Both the position numbers and the translations under genes were made by a program. The notes beneath the pieces were generated by a model. The model had not been told where the DNA came from. It saw only the letters and a program-made list of their open reading frames with translations, and searched no databases. From positions 6,603,001-6,667,000 of the forward strand of contig NZ_CP121666.1 in the NCBI RefSeq assembly GCF_029714325.1: 64,000 nt of DNA, written 5' to 3'. Source of the DNA: Bradyrhizobium sp. CB1717 (GTDB lineage Bacteria; Pseudomonadota; Alphaproteobacteria; Rhizobiales; Xanthobacteraceae). Below, one piece after another: positions 8,351 to 16,448 of the stretch. Every line of letters starts with the position of its first letter. Within the stretch, counting starts at the first letter, position 1.

Positions 8351-8491
8351 ATGTCCAAGACCGCCACCGTCGCTCTCGCCCCCTCCTCCTCCTCGCTGTT
8401 CGCCCGCTTCCTGGCCGCGGTCGACCGCTTCCTGATGGCGAGCGCCGAGATCTCGAATCACAACGGCGACCTGCCGCGCTTCGGCCTCTAA
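8351..8491 (+). CDS. 46-aa protein of the OxlT operator set
   Basis: Encodes MSKTATVALAPSSSSLFARF and ends GDLPRFGL. A Ser-rich N-terminus precedes an amphipathic helix (LFARFLAAVDRFLMASAEIS). A strong AAGAAAGGAA ribosome binding site precedes the ATG, and a terminator follows downstream, so it is a complete single-gene unit. No family is recognised. The shared upstream motif ties its expression to the two OxlT-type transporters and the CBS protein. Confidence 0.65.
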   Translation: MSKTATVALAPSSSSLFARFLAAVDRFLMASAEISNHNGDLPRFGL

Positions 8492-8557
8492 GCCCGTGCT
8501 TTTGCGCTGCCGAGGCAGCGCGCCGGCTTCGGAACTTTCAACATTCGACTTTTGAAG

Positions 8558-8583
8558 AATGGCCCCGCAGGACGGGGCCATTT
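8558..8583 (+). terminator. rho-independent terminator after 46-aa gene
   Basis: AATGGCCCCG, CAGGA, CGGGGCCATT form a perfect 10-bp stem with a 5-nt loop, and T's follow. It lies 66 bp after the stop codon and separates this gene from the first transporter. Confidence 0.8.
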
Positions 8584-8658
8584 CTACTTGTGCTGTCCTG
8601 AGTCACAGCCGCACCCGGACAAGGCCCTGCGGCATTTGCGCACGGTGACCGGACCAGC

Positions 8659-8689
8659 GCTTGAAGCTTGGCATAATGCATACAAGAAT
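8659..8689 (+). promoter_or_regulatory. shared operator-like motif, copy 2
   Basis: GCTTGAAGCTTGGCATAATG continues into CATACAAGAAT, 47 bp before the first OxlT-type gene. It contains a possible -35 (TTGAAG) with the conserved TGGCAT..TG.ATAC inside the spacer. Confidence 0.65.
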
Positions 8690-8735
8690 GCCCCTCCAGC
8701 GCTCGCAGAAAATTAGAGGCGCCACGGGAGGCTTT

Positions 8736-10022
8736 ATGACGGACATGGTGCAGGCAACGGCCCCTACAGCCGCGCGCGTTAGCGACACGTATCGCTGGGC
8801 GCAATTGGCGATCGGTGTAGCGGCCATGGTGATGATCGCCAACTACCAATACGGCTGGACGTTCTTCGTCCCCGACATCCAGAAGAAGTTCGGCTGGGAT
8901 CGCGCTTCGATCCAATGGGCGTTCACACTGTTCGTGCTGTTCGAGACATGGCTCGTGCCGATCGAAGGATGGTTCGTCGACAAATACGGTCCGCGCATCG
9001 TGGTTCTCGTCGGCGGTGTGCTCTGCGCCATCGGCTGGGCGATCAACGCACAGGCCACCTCGCTCAACGGCTACTACCTCGGCATGATCATCGCGGGCAT
9101 CGGCGCCGGTGGCGTCTACGGCACCTGCGTCGGCAACGCGCTGAAGTGGTTTCCGGACAAGCGCGGTCTTGCCGCCGGCATCACCGCCGCGGGCTTCGGT
9201 GCGGGCTCCGCGCTGACCGTCGCGCCGATCCAGGCCATGATCAAGGACAGTGGATTCCAGACCACCTTCCTCTATTTCGGCCTCGGACAAGGCATCATCA
9301 TCTGCATCCTCGCCTTCTTCCTGCTCGCGCCGAAAGCGGGTCAGGTGCCGAGCGTGGTGGCGAATGCCAATATCATCCAGACCCGGCGCAACTATCAGCC
9401 GACCGAAGTGCTGCGCCAGCCGATCTTCTGGCTGATGTACTTCATGTTCGTGATCGTCGGCGCGGGTGGACTGATGGTCACCGCGAACCTGAAGCCGATC
9501 GCGGTTGACTGGAAGGTCGACAGCGTGCCGGTGACGCTGATGGCGGTGACGATGACCGCGGTGACCTTCGCAGCGACCATCGACCGCGTGCTCAACGGCC
9601 TGACGCGTCCGTTCTTCGGCTGGATCTCCGACATGATCGGCCGCGAGAACACGATGTTCATCGCCTTCGGCATGGAAGGCTTCGGCATCTGGATGCTCTA
9701 CCTCTGGGGCCACGATCCGGTCTGGTTCGTGCTGCTCTCGGGCTTCGTGTTCTTCGCCTGGGGCGAGATCTACTCGCTGTTCCCCTCGACCTGCACCGAC
9801 ACGTTCGGCGCCAAGTTCGCGACCACCAATGCCGGCCTGCTCTACACCGCGAAGGGCACCGCCGCGCTGCTCGTCCCGGTCGCAAACCTGATGCAGCAGT
9901 CGTCGGGCACCTGGGACAGCGTGTTCATCATCGCGGCTGGCGCCAACATCCTGGCGTCGCTGCTGGCGATCGCGGTGCTGAAACCCTGGCGCAAGGTCGT
10001 GGTCGCGAAATCGACCCTCTGA
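8736..10022 (+). CDS. oxlT: OxlT-type oxalate/formate antiporter family MFS transporter
   Basis: Encodes 428 aa of a 12-segment major facilitator. It has the OFA-family features: an N-terminal IANYQYGWTFFV first helix, the cytoplasmic motif WFVDKYGPRIV after helix 2, and the GTCVGNALKWFPDKRGLAAG loop. The founding member OxlT exchanges oxalate for formate across the inner membrane. The start at 8736 (MTDMVQATAP) follows a CGGGAGG ribosome binding site; upstream in-frame ATGs would extend over the operator. It is flanked by its own operator and a strong terminator, so it is transcribed alone. The substrate is inferred from family only; OFA members also carry other small carboxylates. Confidence 0.87.
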   Translation: MTDMVQATAPTAARVSDTYRWAQLAIGVAAMVMIANYQYGWTFFVPDIQKKFGWDRASIQWAFTLFVLFETWLVPIEGWFVDKYGPRIVVLVGGVLCAIGWAINAQATSLNGYYLGMIIAGIGAGGVYGTCVGNALKWFPDKRGLAAGITAAGFGAGSALTVAPIQAMIKDSGFQTTFLYFGLGQGIIICILAFFLLAPKAGQVPSVVANANIIQTRRNYQPTEVLRQPIFWLMYFMFVIVGAGGLMVTANLKPIAVDWKVDSVPVTLMAVTMTAVTFAATIDRVLNGLTRPFFGWISDMIGRENTMFIAFGMEGFGIWMLYLWGHDPVWFVLLSGFVFFAWGEIYSLFPSTCTDTFGAKFATTNAGLLYTAKGTAALLVPVANLMQQSSGTWDSVFIIAAGANILASLLAIAVLKPWRKVVVAKSTL

Positions 10023-10051
10023 CACACTCCAACACAGCTGATCCAAACACG

Positions 10052-10084
10052 ACGCCCGGCCTCACGGCCGGGCGTTTTCGTTTT
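10052..10084 (+). terminator. rho-independent terminator after first OxlT-type gene
   Basis: ACGCCCGGCC, TCAC, GGCCGGGCGT form a perfect 10-bp stem followed by TTTCGTTTT. Confidence 0.92.
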
Positions 10085-10155
10085 GAGCAGGGCTTTCGGC
10101 ATTCCGTAAAACCCGAAAGGAACTCGTAATTTCTTGATGCAGGGACCAAGTTAGG

Positions 10156-10186
10156 ACTTGCATTCTGGAATATGGTATACCAAGCT
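10156..10186 (+). promoter_or_regulatory. shared operator-like motif, copy 3
   Basis: The core TGGTATACCA (10173-10182) is a perfect 10-bp palindrome. The left part ACTTGCATTCTGGAATA matches copies 2 and 4. It lies about 100 bp before the second OxlT-type gene. An even-spaced TGGTATACCA site would suit a dimeric GntR/FCD-type regulator (inference). Confidence 0.7.
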
Positions 10187-10283
10187 GCCGGCCGCGCTTG
10201 CGACGATAAGCCACAACATTTGCGACACTGGGTCATCTTGCAATCCCAGGTCGCAATCAATCAGGCGCGTTGGGAGGTTCTTG

Positions 10284-11606
10284 ATGATTTCCAGCACGGA
10301 CGGCGCCGTCACGGCCGCCCCTCTTCGCACCGGTTTCCGCTGGCTTCAGCTCGTCATGGGCATCGTCTGCATGGCGATGATCGCCAACCTGCAATATGGC
10401 TGGACGCTGTTCGTCGATCCGATCGATGCCGCGCACCATTGGGGACGCGCCGCGATCCAGCTCGCCTTCACCATCTTCGTCGTCACCGAGACCTGGCTGG
10501 TGCCGGTGGAGGCCTGGTTCGTCGACAAATACGGCCCGCGCATCGTCATCATGTTCGGCGGCGTGATGATCGCGCTGTCCTGGGTGCTCAACTCCTACGC
10601 CGACTCGCTCACTTTGCTCTACGCGGCCGCGATCGTCGGCGGCATGGGCGCGGGCGCCGTGTACGGCACCTGCGTCGGCAACGCGCTGAAATGGTTTCCC
10701 GACCGCCGCGGCCTTGCCGCCGGCGCGACCGCCGCGGGCTTCGGCGCGGGCGCAGCCCTCACCATCGTGCCGATCGCGACCATGATCGCATCGAGCGGCT
10801 ATCAACAGGCATTCCTCACCTTCGGCATCGGCCAGGGCCTGATCGTGTTCGTGCTCGCCTTCTTCATCCAGCCGCCGCGGATATCGATCCCGCCGCGGAA
10901 GAAGCAGCTCAATTTGCCGCAGACCAAGATCGACTTCACCCCGCCGCAAGTGCTGCGCAGCCCTATTTTCTGGGTGATGTACCTCGTCTTCGTCATGGTC
11001 GCCTCCGGCGGCCTGATGACCGCGGCGCAGATCGGCCCGATCGCGCACGACTACAAGATCGCCGACACGCCGGTGACGCTCGCCGGCTTCCAGATGGCGG
11101 CGCTGACCTTCGCGATCTCGCTCGACCGCATCTTCGACGGCTTCGGACGCCCCTTCTTCGGCTGGGTCTCCGACACGATCGGCCGCGAGCACACCATGTT
11201 CATCGCCTTCGGCACCGCCGCGGTGATGCTCCTGGCGCTGTCGGCCTATGGCCAGAATCCTGTTGTCTTCGTGCTCGCGACGGCGGTGTATTTCGGCGTG
11301 TTCGGCGAGATCTACTCGCTGTTCCCCGCGACCTGCGGCGACACCTTCGGCTCGAAGTTCGCAACGACCAACAACGGCATGCTCTACACCGCCAAGGGCA
11401 CCGCCTCCCTGCTCGTTCCGCTCGCAAGCGTGATCTCGGCAACGTACGGCTGGAAGGCCGTGTTCGTGGTGGCGGTGGCGCTGAACGCAACGGCCGCGCT
11501 GATGGCGCTGTTCGTGATCAAGCCGCTGCGCCGCTCCTTCATCCTCGGCAAGGAAGCCGAGACCGCCGACACGGCGACCGGCAGCGCCAAGACCGAGACG
11601 GCGTAA
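10284..11606 (+). CDS. oxlT: second OxlT-type MFS transporter
   Basis: Encodes 440 aa and is closely similar along its whole length to the upstream transporter: MIANLQYGWTLFVDPI, WFVDKYGPRIVIM and GNALKWFPDRRGLAAG correspond one to one. The pair is a tandem duplication. The sequences have diverged mainly in the central loop (about residues 215-235) and at the ends. The start ATG at 10284 follows a GGGAGG ribosome binding site. It is transcribed alone between its own operator and terminator. It may differ from the first copy in substrate or expression rather than be a redundant copy. Confidence 0.87.
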   Translation: MISSTDGAVTAAPLRTGFRWLQLVMGIVCMAMIANLQYGWTLFVDPIDAAHHWGRAAIQLAFTIFVVTETWLVPVEAWFVDKYGPRIVIMFGGVMIALSWVLNSYADSLTLLYAAAIVGGMGAGAVYGTCVGNALKWFPDRRGLAAGATAAGFGAGAALTIVPIATMIASSGYQQAFLTFGIGQGLIVFVLAFFIQPPRISIPPRKKQLNLPQTKIDFTPPQVLRSPIFWVMYLVFVMVASGGLMTAAQIGPIAHDYKIADTPVTLAGFQMAALTFAISLDRIFDGFGRPFFGWVSDTIGREHTMFIAFGTAAVMLLALSAYGQNPVVFVLATAVYFGVFGEIYSLFPATCGDTFGSKFATTNNGMLYTAKGTASLLVPLASVISATYGWKAVFVVAVALNATAALMALFVIKPLRRSFILGKEAETADTATGSAKTETA

Positions 11607-11628
11607 GCAGCCACACACGAGAGCTTTC

Positions 11629-11662
11629 AAAAGGGGCGCAGCGATGCGCCCCTTTTCTTTTT
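11629..11662 (+). terminator. rho-independent terminator after second OxlT-type gene
   Basis: AAAAGGGGCGCA, GCGA, TGCGCCCCTTTT form a perfect 12-bp stem followed by CTTTTT. Confidence 0.93.
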
Positions 11663-11722
11663 GGCCTGCCGACAAACGTCAGTATTGCTGCCGCAAGATT
11701 TTTCGGATCAGCCAAATCCAGC

Positions 11723-11753
11723 GCTTGACGATTGGCATTATGTATACCACACT
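11723..11753 (+). promoter_or_regulatory. shared operator-like motif, copy 4
   Basis: GCTTGACGATTGGCATTATG continues into TATACCACACT, 30 bp before the CBS-domain gene. It includes a near-consensus -35 (TTGACG), with the conserved core in the spacer. Confidence 0.65.
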
Positions 11754-11783
11754 TCCTCCTGTCATTCACCCAGGGAGGTCGCA

Positions 11784-12212
11784 ATGCTGGTCGGAGACAT
11801 TCTGCGCAAGAAGACGCCGCGCGTTGTCACGGTGCGAATGAACGAAACGGTGGGTATCGCCGCCAAGCTGATGCGCGCCAACAATATCAGCGCGCTGGTA
11901 GTCAAGGACGTGGTCCGCTCCGAGGGCAACACCGCGGTCGGCATGTTCACCGAGCGCGACGTGGTGCGCGCCGTCGCCGAGCACGGCGCCAATGCCGTCA
12001 ACGTCAAGGTCTCGCAGCTCGTGTCGGTGCAGCAGCTCGTCTCCTGCACCTCCTCGGACACGATCGAGCACGTTCGCCATCTGATGAACCGGCATCATAT
12101 CCGCCACCTGCCGGTCATCGACGATTACAGCCTCGTCTCCGTGATCAGCATGCGCGACATCGCCGCTGCCATGGACGAGGCCATCAACGGCACGCCGCAA
12201 GCGGCAGCCTAA
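11784..12212 (+). CDS. tandem CBS-domain protein
   Basis: Encodes 142 aa made of two CBS motifs: VVTVRMNETVGIAAKLMRAN...GMFTERDVVRAV in the first half, and LVSCTSSDTIEHVRHLMNRH...HIRHLPVIDD...VISMRDIAAAM in the second. A CBS pair forms a Bateman module that binds adenosyl ligands and usually senses energy or cofactor state. No catalytic or DNA-binding domain is attached. The ATG at 11784 follows CAGGGAGG. The shared upstream motif links it to the OxlT-type genes. Stand-alone CBS proteins are common near oxalate/formate genes in rhizobia, but its target is unknown. Confidence 0.9.
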   Translation: MLVGDILRKKTPRVVTVRMNETVGIAAKLMRANNISALVVKDVVRSEGNTAVGMFTERDVVRAVAEHGANAVNVKVSQLVSVQQLVSCTSSDTIEHVRHLMNRHHIRHLPVIDDYSLVSVISMRDIAAAMDEAINGTPQAAA

Positions 12213-12245
12213 CAAGCGGCAACTCTTCCCCTGCGACTACCGGCC

Positions 12246-12279
12246 CCGGCTCGGATCCTTCCGAGCCGGACCGGATCTT
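12246..12279 (+). terminator. terminator-like hairpin after CBS gene
   Basis: CCGGCTCGGA, TCCT, TCCGAGCCGG form a perfect 10-bp stem. Only a short T-run (ATCTTT) follows, so strength is uncertain. Confidence 0.55.
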
Positions 12280-12315
12280 TCGTCCCAAATTCCGGTCTCT
12301 GCTCGCGAGGATTTC

Positions 12316-13335
12316 ATGAAGATCTGCATCTACGGCGCCGGCGCGATCGGCGGATATCTCGGAGTTCAGCTCGCGCGCGCGGGCGCCGACGTCAGCCTGG
12401 TCGCACGCGGCGCGCACCTCGCCGCCATGCGCGAGCGCGGCCTGACGCTGCTCGCCGGCGAGGAGACGCACACCGTGCATCCGCGCTGCACCGACGATCC
12501 CGCCGAACTCGGCGTGCAGGACTACATCATCATCACGCTGAAGGCGCATTCGATCACCGGCGTGATCGAGAAGATGCAGCCGCTGCTGGGGCCCCACACC
12601 CGCATCGTCACCGCCGTCAACGGCATCCCCTATTGGTACTTCTACAAGCACGGCGGCCAATACGAGAACTCGACGCTGGAGAGCATCGACCCCGGCGGCC
12701 GGCAATGGCGCGAGATCGGCGCCGAGCGCGCCATCGGCTGCATCGTCTATCCCGCCACCGAGATCGAGGCGCCGGGCGTGATCCGCCACGTCTACGGCAA
12801 TAATTTCCCGCTCGGCGAGCCCTCCGGCGAGATCACGTCCGACGTGCAGCGCCTCGCCGATCTCTTCGTCGCCGCCGGCCTGAAGGCGCCGGTGCTCGAC
12901 CGCATACGCGACGAGATCTGGCTGAAGCTGTGGGGCAATGTCTGCTTCAACCCGATCAGCGCGCTGACCCACGCCACGCTCGACGTGATCTGCACCGATC
13001 CCGCCACGCGCGCGCTGTCGCGCGCGATCATGGTGGAGACGCAAGGCATCGCCGAGACCTTCGGCGTCAAATTCCGCGTCGACGTCGAGCGTCGCATCGA
13101 GGGCGCCCGCAAGGTCGGCGCGCACAAGACCTCGATGCTGCAGGATCTCGAGCGCGGCCGCCCGATGGAGATCGACCCGCTCGTCACCGTGGTGCAGGAG
13201 ATGGGCCGCCTCACCGGCATTCCGACGCCCGCGCTCGACTCGGTGCTGGCGATGGTGAGCCAGCGCGCCCGCATCGCCGGCCTCTATGACGGCACCTCCG
13301 CGCCATCAGATCCTCGCGCACTGGCGGTGGCGTGA
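12316..13335 (+). CDS. 2-dehydropantoate 2-reductase-like oxidoreductase
   Basis: Encodes 339 aa. The N-terminal Rossmann fold reads MKICIYGAGAIGGYLGVQLA, with the GxGxxG nucleotide-binding motif. The C-terminal ApbA/PanE domain contains IWLKLWGNVCFNPISALTHA, with the family lysine and asparagine. PanE reduces ketopantoate to pantoate with NADPH in pantothenate synthesis. In this context, coupled to an FAH hydrolase, it may act on another 2-keto or hydroxy acid. Its stop overlaps the next start (TGATG), so the two genes are translationally coupled. The symbol is withheld because paralogues of this family are numerous in rhizobia. Confidence 0.82.
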   Translation: MKICIYGAGAIGGYLGVQLARAGADVSLVARGAHLAAMRERGLTLLAGEETHTVHPRCTDDPAELGVQDYIIITLKAHSITGVIEKMQPLLGPHTRIVTAVNGIPYWYFYKHGGQYENSTLESIDPGGRQWREIGAERAIGCIVYPATEIEAPGVIRHVYGNNFPLGEPSGEITSDVQRLADLFVAAGLKAPVLDRIRDEIWLKLWGNVCFNPISALTHATLDVICTDPATRALSRAIMVETQGIAETFGVKFRVDVERRIEGARKVGAHKTSMLQDLERGRPMEIDPLVTVVQEMGRLTGIPTPALDSVLAMVSQRARIAGLYDGTSAPSDPRALAVA

Positions 13336-14120
13336 TGGCGGGCGAGATCAAGCACTGGCTGCGCTTTCGCCATGGCGGCACGACCGGCTTCGGCACGCTG
13401 ACATCCTCCGGCATCAGCGTGCACGAGGGCGAGCTGTTCGGCCGCAATGCCGCGACCGGCAGGTCGCTGGCGCTGTCGGAGGTCGAGCTGCTCGCGCCCT
13501 GCGTGCCCAGCAAGATCGTTGCGCTCTGGAATAATTTCCACGCGCTCGCGGCCAAGCTGAACCAGCCCGAGCCGCCGGAGCCGCTATATCTGCTGAAGGC
13601 CACCACCAGCATCACGACGCCGGGCGCCGTGATCCGCCGCCCCTCCTATTACGACGGCAAGACGACTTACGAGGGCGAGCTCGGCATCGTCATCGGCAAG
13701 ACCTGCGCCCGCGTGTCGCCGGCTGAGGCCGACAGCTTCATCTTCGGCTACACCTGCGTCAACGACATCACCGCCAACGACATCCTGACCAGCGATCCCA
13801 CCTTCCCGCAATGGGCGCGCGCCAAGGGCATCGACGATTACGGCCCGTTCGGCCCGGTGATCGCGACCGGCCTCGATCCCGCAAAGCTTACGGTGCGCAC
13901 CATCCTCAACGGCGCCGAGCGGCAGAACTATCCGATCTCGGACATGATCTTCACCGCGCAGGAGCTGGTGAGCAGGATCTCCCACGACATGACCCTGCTC
14001 CCCGGCGACCTCATCGCCGTCGGCACCTCGGTCGGCGTCGGCGTGATGAAGGAGCCGGTGAACACGGTCACCGTTGCGATCGACGGCATCGGCGAACTCA
14101 CCAACGAGTTTCGGCTGTAG
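13335..14120 (+). CDS. fumarylacetoacetate hydrolase family protein
   Basis: Encodes 261 aa. The C-terminal FAH domain carries the metal-binding acid motif YEGELGIVIGK and a further DIT.ND region (YTCVNDITANDI), and ends with LLPGDLIAVGTSVGVG. Members cleave C-C bonds in ring-fission or keto-acid products using a divalent metal. The ATG at 13335 overlaps the preceding stop by one base; a GTG at 13332 is an alternative. It is coupled to the reductase upstream. The substrate is not evident. Confidence 0.87.
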   Translation: MAGEIKHWLRFRHGGTTGFGTLTSSGISVHEGELFGRNAATGRSLALSEVELLAPCVPSKIVALWNNFHALAAKLNQPEPPEPLYLLKATTSITTPGAVIRRPSYYDGKTTYEGELGIVIGKTCARVSPAEADSFIFGYTCVNDITANDILTSDPTFPQWARAKGIDDYGPFGPVIATGLDPAKLTVRTILNGAERQNYPISDMIFTAQELVSRISHDMTLLPGDLIAVGTSVGVGVMKEPVNTVTVAIDGIGELTNEFRL

Positions 14121-14137
14121 CGGCAGACGCAGTGCCG

Positions 14138-14219
14138 TAGCCCGGATGGAGCGAAGCGTAATCCGGGGCCTTCGCATGACGATGGACAGACGGATTGCGC
14201 TTCGCCCCATCCGGGCTAC
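14138..14219. repeat. intergenic palindromic repeat, family B
   Basis: GTAGCCCGGATGGAGCGAAG (arm 14138-14167) is answered by an inverted arm at 14191-14219 ending CCATCCGGGCTAC. Related copies are at 14511-14593, 17355-17441 and 56361-56392. Confidence 0.8.
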
Positions 14220-14377
14220 AGGCTACGGCCGGCGCAGCCGCATCGTGCTCCGGAATGAAGGCTCGGCGGCTATTCTCGCCGCAGCGCGGCAATATTGATC
14301 CTGCGCAAATCGCGCCGTCGCGGCCGCCATTATCCTTCCCAGCAACAGATCGGTTTTCTGATGCCAGGGAGGACGCC

Positions 14378-14494
14378 ATGTCGAATGCCGCCAATGCACT
14401 TTTGTGGACGGCTCTGTACTTTGCTCTCTCATTCGCTGCGATCTTCGTGGTCTGGTTCGCCGACAAGATGCGCTCGAACTTCCTCGGCAAGTGA
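14378..14494 (+). CDS. 38-aa single-span membrane protein
   Basis: Encodes MSNAANALLWTALYFALSFA followed by AIFVVWFADKMRSNFLGK. One transmembrane helix (about residues 8-27) is followed by a short positively charged tail. AGGGAGG ribosome binding site lies 5 bp before the ATG. It sits between two repeat elements. No family is recognised; small one-span proteins of this kind often bind larger membrane complexes. Confidence 0.6.
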   Translation: MSNAANALLWTALYFALSFAAIFVVWFADKMRSNFLGK

Positions 14495-14510
14495 GAGCGA
14501 GCACGACGCC

Positions 14511-14593
14511 GTAGCCCGGATGATGAGCGGAGCGACATACGGGACAGACCGTGACGCGGTCCCGCACATCGCTGCGCTCATGTGGTCTACGGG
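14511..14593. repeat. degenerate family B palindromic repeat
   Basis: Begins GTAGCCCGGATGATGAGCGG; the right arm (about 14559-14593) ends GTGGTCTACGGG. The arms are imperfect. No gene is seen between here and 14768. Confidence 0.6.
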
Positions 14594-14768
14594 CCCTCGC
14601 GCCTTCGGGAAAACTCGGCAACTCCAGCAGACCCTTCCACCGTCAGTTGGCGCAACCAGTCGTGGATTCGCGCGACCAAGCGCATCCGGCAAGCCCCGCG
14701 CCCCTTGATCTCGGTTCCGCTCTCCAATAGCAAATATGGCGACAATGTGCCGGCGTGAGGAATTCACG

Positions 14769-16175
14769 ATGTGGCTGTTTTTTCTGGTTGCCTGGTTTGC
14801 CCTGCTCGCCGTCATCGCGATCCTCGCCCAGCAGGCGTTCGGTTACGACGTCGGTCACCTGCCGGCGTGGTTCGCGGCCCTTTCCGTGCCGCAGCGCATC
14901 GCGGCCGGCGCGATCCTGGCTGCAGGTCTGGCGCTGATCGGCGCAACCGCCTGGCGGCTCTCGCGCCAGGACCGGCGGCTCGACACGCTGCGCGACCGCC
15001 TGAAGAAGACCCGGGAAGACGTCGTCGTCGCCCATGCCCTGCAAAACCACCTCGACGCCACCGTCCAGCACCTGATCGAGAGCGATCCACGGGAGGCCGT
15101 CTCCGCCCTTCACGACAAGCTCGGCGAGACCGAGCAGCGCGCGCTGCTGCAGCAGGGCCGCAACGAAGCCGCCGACATGCACGACCAGCTCGCCGAGATC
15201 CGCCGCCGCCAGCAGGCGCTGCGCGAGATGGTCGGCAAGGTCGCCGATCAGCGCCGCGCGGTCGAGCCCGTCTTCACCGAGATTCGCGACCGCCAGAACC
15301 AGGTCGAACGCTCCCTGCACGACCTCGAGACCGACGACCGCAAGAACAACCTCGCCGATCGCCTGAAGGACATCGCGCGCGACGTGTCGGCGCTGCTGAC
15401 GCGGGTGAGCGCGGTCCAGGACACGTTCGCGACCCTCAACCAGTACAAGGAGGATCTGGCGAAATCCCATGCCGAGCTGGCGCCGCTACGATCAAACGAC
15501 GCCGGCATCAACGCCCTGATCGGCGAGCTCAGCCTCAGCCATGACCGCCTCGAAAAAAGCATCGACGAGCTCGAGACCGGCGGCGAGGCGCCGCTCGGCA
15601 GCCGCGTCGAGACGCTGTCGAAGAACAAGATCGAGATCGAGCAGCGCCTCGCCCGCATCGACGACGGCTTCAACATCCTGAAAGGCATCAGGCTCGACTT
15701 CGAGGAGCTCGGCCAGCGCCGGGGCCAGCTCGAACGCGCGATCGCGGAGGTCGAGACCGACGGCGACGGCAAGAGCCTCACCGAGCGCCAGAATGCGCTG
15801 AACGATTTCGTCCTCCAGTCGCGCCAGCGCCTCGGCGCCTTGCAGGAGACGCTGGCGACGCTGAACGCTTTCAAGACCGAGCTGTCGAAGTCACAGGCCG
15901 ACCTCGTCCCGCTGAAAGCTCCGGTGTTCGGCATCGAGGCGATGATCGCCGAGGTCAGCACCACCCGCGACCTGCTCGCCAAGACCGTCGGCGAGATCGA
16001 GGCGAACGCCGGCGTCACCCTCGACTCGCGCGTCGATGCGCTGACGAAAAGCAAGCGCGAGGTCGAAGACCGCCTCGCCCGCGTCTTCGACAATTTCAAC
16101 GCGCTCGATGCCTTGCGCAAGGACATCGGCGGCATCTTCGCGACGATCCGGAATAGTTTGAACCGGATCGGGTGA
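14769..16175 (+). CDS. membrane-anchored coiled-coil protein with internal duplication
   Basis: Encodes 468 aa. Two N-terminal transmembrane segments (about residues 1-20 and 38-62) are followed by some 400 residues of nearly continuous coiled coil. Two segments, about residues 215-314 and 357-455, are clearly homologous: AVQDTFATLNQYKEDLAKSH versus ALQETLATLNAFKTELSKSQ, later KIEIEQRLARIDDGFN versus KREVEDRLARVFDNFN. The protein resembles no family I can name; the plan is similar to structural or tethering proteins of the inner membrane. The ATG at 14769 follows GTGAGGAA. It is apparently monocistronic, with a palindromic repeat directly downstream. Confidence 0.7.
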   Translation: MWLFFLVAWFALLAVIAILAQQAFGYDVGHLPAWFAALSVPQRIAAGAILAAGLALIGATAWRLSRQDRRLDTLRDRLKKTREDVVVAHALQNHLDATVQHLIESDPREAVSALHDKLGETEQRALLQQGRNEAADMHDQLAEIRRRQQALREMVGKVADQRRAVEPVFTEIRDRQNQVERSLHDLETDDRKNNLADRLKDIARDVSALLTRVSAVQDTFATLNQYKEDLAKSHAELAPLRSNDAGINALIGELSLSHDRLEKSIDELETGGEAPLGSRVETLSKNKIEIEQRLARIDDGFNILKGIRLDFEELGQRRGQLERAIAEVETDGDGKSLTERQNALNDFVLQSRQRLGALQETLATLNAFKTELSKSQADLVPLKAPVFGIEAMIAEVSTTRDLLAKTVGEIEANAGVTLDSRVDALTKSKREVEDRLARVFDNFNALDALRKDIGGIFATIRNSLNRIG

Positions 16176-16182
16176 TCTTCTC

Positions 16183-16266
16183 GTAGGATGGGTAGAGCGC
16201 AGCGAAACCCATCATATCTCCCCAAGCAGATGGCCGATGGGTTTCGCTGCGCTCTACCCATCCTAC
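16183..16266. repeat. intergenic palindromic repeat, family C
   Basis: Arms at 16183-16213 and 16236-16266 are perfect 31-bp inverted repeats starting GTAGGATGGGTAGAGCGCAG, with a 22-bp loop. The element begins 8 bp after the preceding stop codon and could also serve as a transcript end. Confidence 0.88.
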
Positions 16267-16448
16267 AGGCCACAGCGCCGATCGCCCCCCCGAAACGTCC
16301 AGACACATCACATCTGCGCGGGGCCGATCAATGCCGCCAACATGTCCCGTGCGCGCCGCAACTTGGACGCATTCGGCCGCCCTTCTGTGAGGCGTGTCTG
16401 GGGGCACGGCATGGCCGTGTTTGGACCAAACCTTCTAGGGGAATGACT

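Noticed and set aside
8659..8689. TTGGCATAATGCATAC considered as a sigma-54 promoter
   Set aside because: The GG and GC elements are 8 bp apart instead of the required 12.
8538..10046. 502-aa open frame antisense to the first OxlT-type gene, with a similar one at 10257-11675
   Set aside because: His/Arg/Glu-rich, non-globular mirror of membrane-protein codons. They resemble each other only because the sense genes are paralogues.
16183..16266. Palindromic elements considered as insertion-sequence ends
   Set aside because: Arms enclose only about 20 bp and there is no transposase or target duplication.
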